64,000 nt of DNA, taken from the NCBI GenBank assembly GCA_047967505.1, contig CM106541.1; one strand, written 5' to 3'. Numbering within the stretch: position 1 is the first letter of the stretch; each line of letters starts with the position of its first letter. Positions 63,999-64,000 of this stretch are shown piece by piece. Under the pieces are notes generated by a model. It did no database searches and had not been told where the DNA came from. It was given only the letters and a program-made list of their open reading frames with translations. The position numbers were made by a program, and so were the translations under genes. This DNA comes from Dipteris shenzhenensis (Eukaryota > Polypodiophyta > Polypodiopsida > Gleicheniales).

Positions 63999-64000
63999 AA

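Overview
This is nuclear DNA from a land plant, most likely a homosporous fern or another seed-free vascular plant. That assignment is an inference. It rests on a PLS/DYW-class PPR gene built from near-identical repeat triplets, GT-AG introns, a plant DRT102 homologue and a plant trihelix factor, set in a dense sea of retroelements (Ty1/copia, several Ty3/gypsy lineages, two LINE families, a possible Penelope-like element, a tRNA-derived SINE and foldback/MITE elements). Nothing bacterial or organellar was seen.

Only three convincing host genes are present. At 1.6-7.5 kb a divergent pair shares about 630 bp of upstream DNA: a DRT102-like protein (RpiB-type sugar-phosphate isomerase domain plus cupin, minus strand) and a large PPR gene (plus strand). 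The PPR gene has two tiny 5' introns and an OSB-type PDF motif at its N-terminus. It is followed by a decayed DYW deaminase tail, so the intact frame ends in an E-type protein. At 38.9-39.8 kb a single-exon trihelix transcription factor lies behind a GA-rich minisatellite leader.

Layout of the rest. 0-1 kb: a Copia LTR and a LINE scrap. 8.1-15.6 kb: a 7.4-kb L1-type LINE (minus) with a 689-bp foldback element inserted near the start of its endonuclease. 15.6-16 kb: a possible solo LTR and a hairpin MITE. 16.2-18.6 kb: a gypsy remnant (minus). 18.9-19.8 kb: a possible Penelope-like RT (minus). 19.8-23.2 kb: AT-rich DNA with diverged repeats and microsatellites. 23.2-28.3 kb: a SINE and shuffled gypsy pieces on both strands. 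28.3-38 kb: a Tat/Athila-like gypsy element (plus), ending with an extra retropepsin-like segment downstream of integrase. 41.3-50.8 kb: a Copia-like LTR, PBS and leader interrupted by a complete-ended chromovirus (chromodomain gypsy, minus). 52.18-58.58 kb: a young Copia element (minus) with a perfect 5-bp target duplication and LTRs differing at 1 of 204 positions. 58.8-62.2 kb: a second, jockey-like LINE (plus). 62.3-64 kb: the LTR, PBS and gag start of another Copia-like element running off the window.

The retroelements are mostly inactivated, often at catalytic residues. The host genes show no obvious functional link beyond the shared promoter of the first pair. Coordinates of degenerate elements are approximate unless both ends are defined by LTR and target-site signals.
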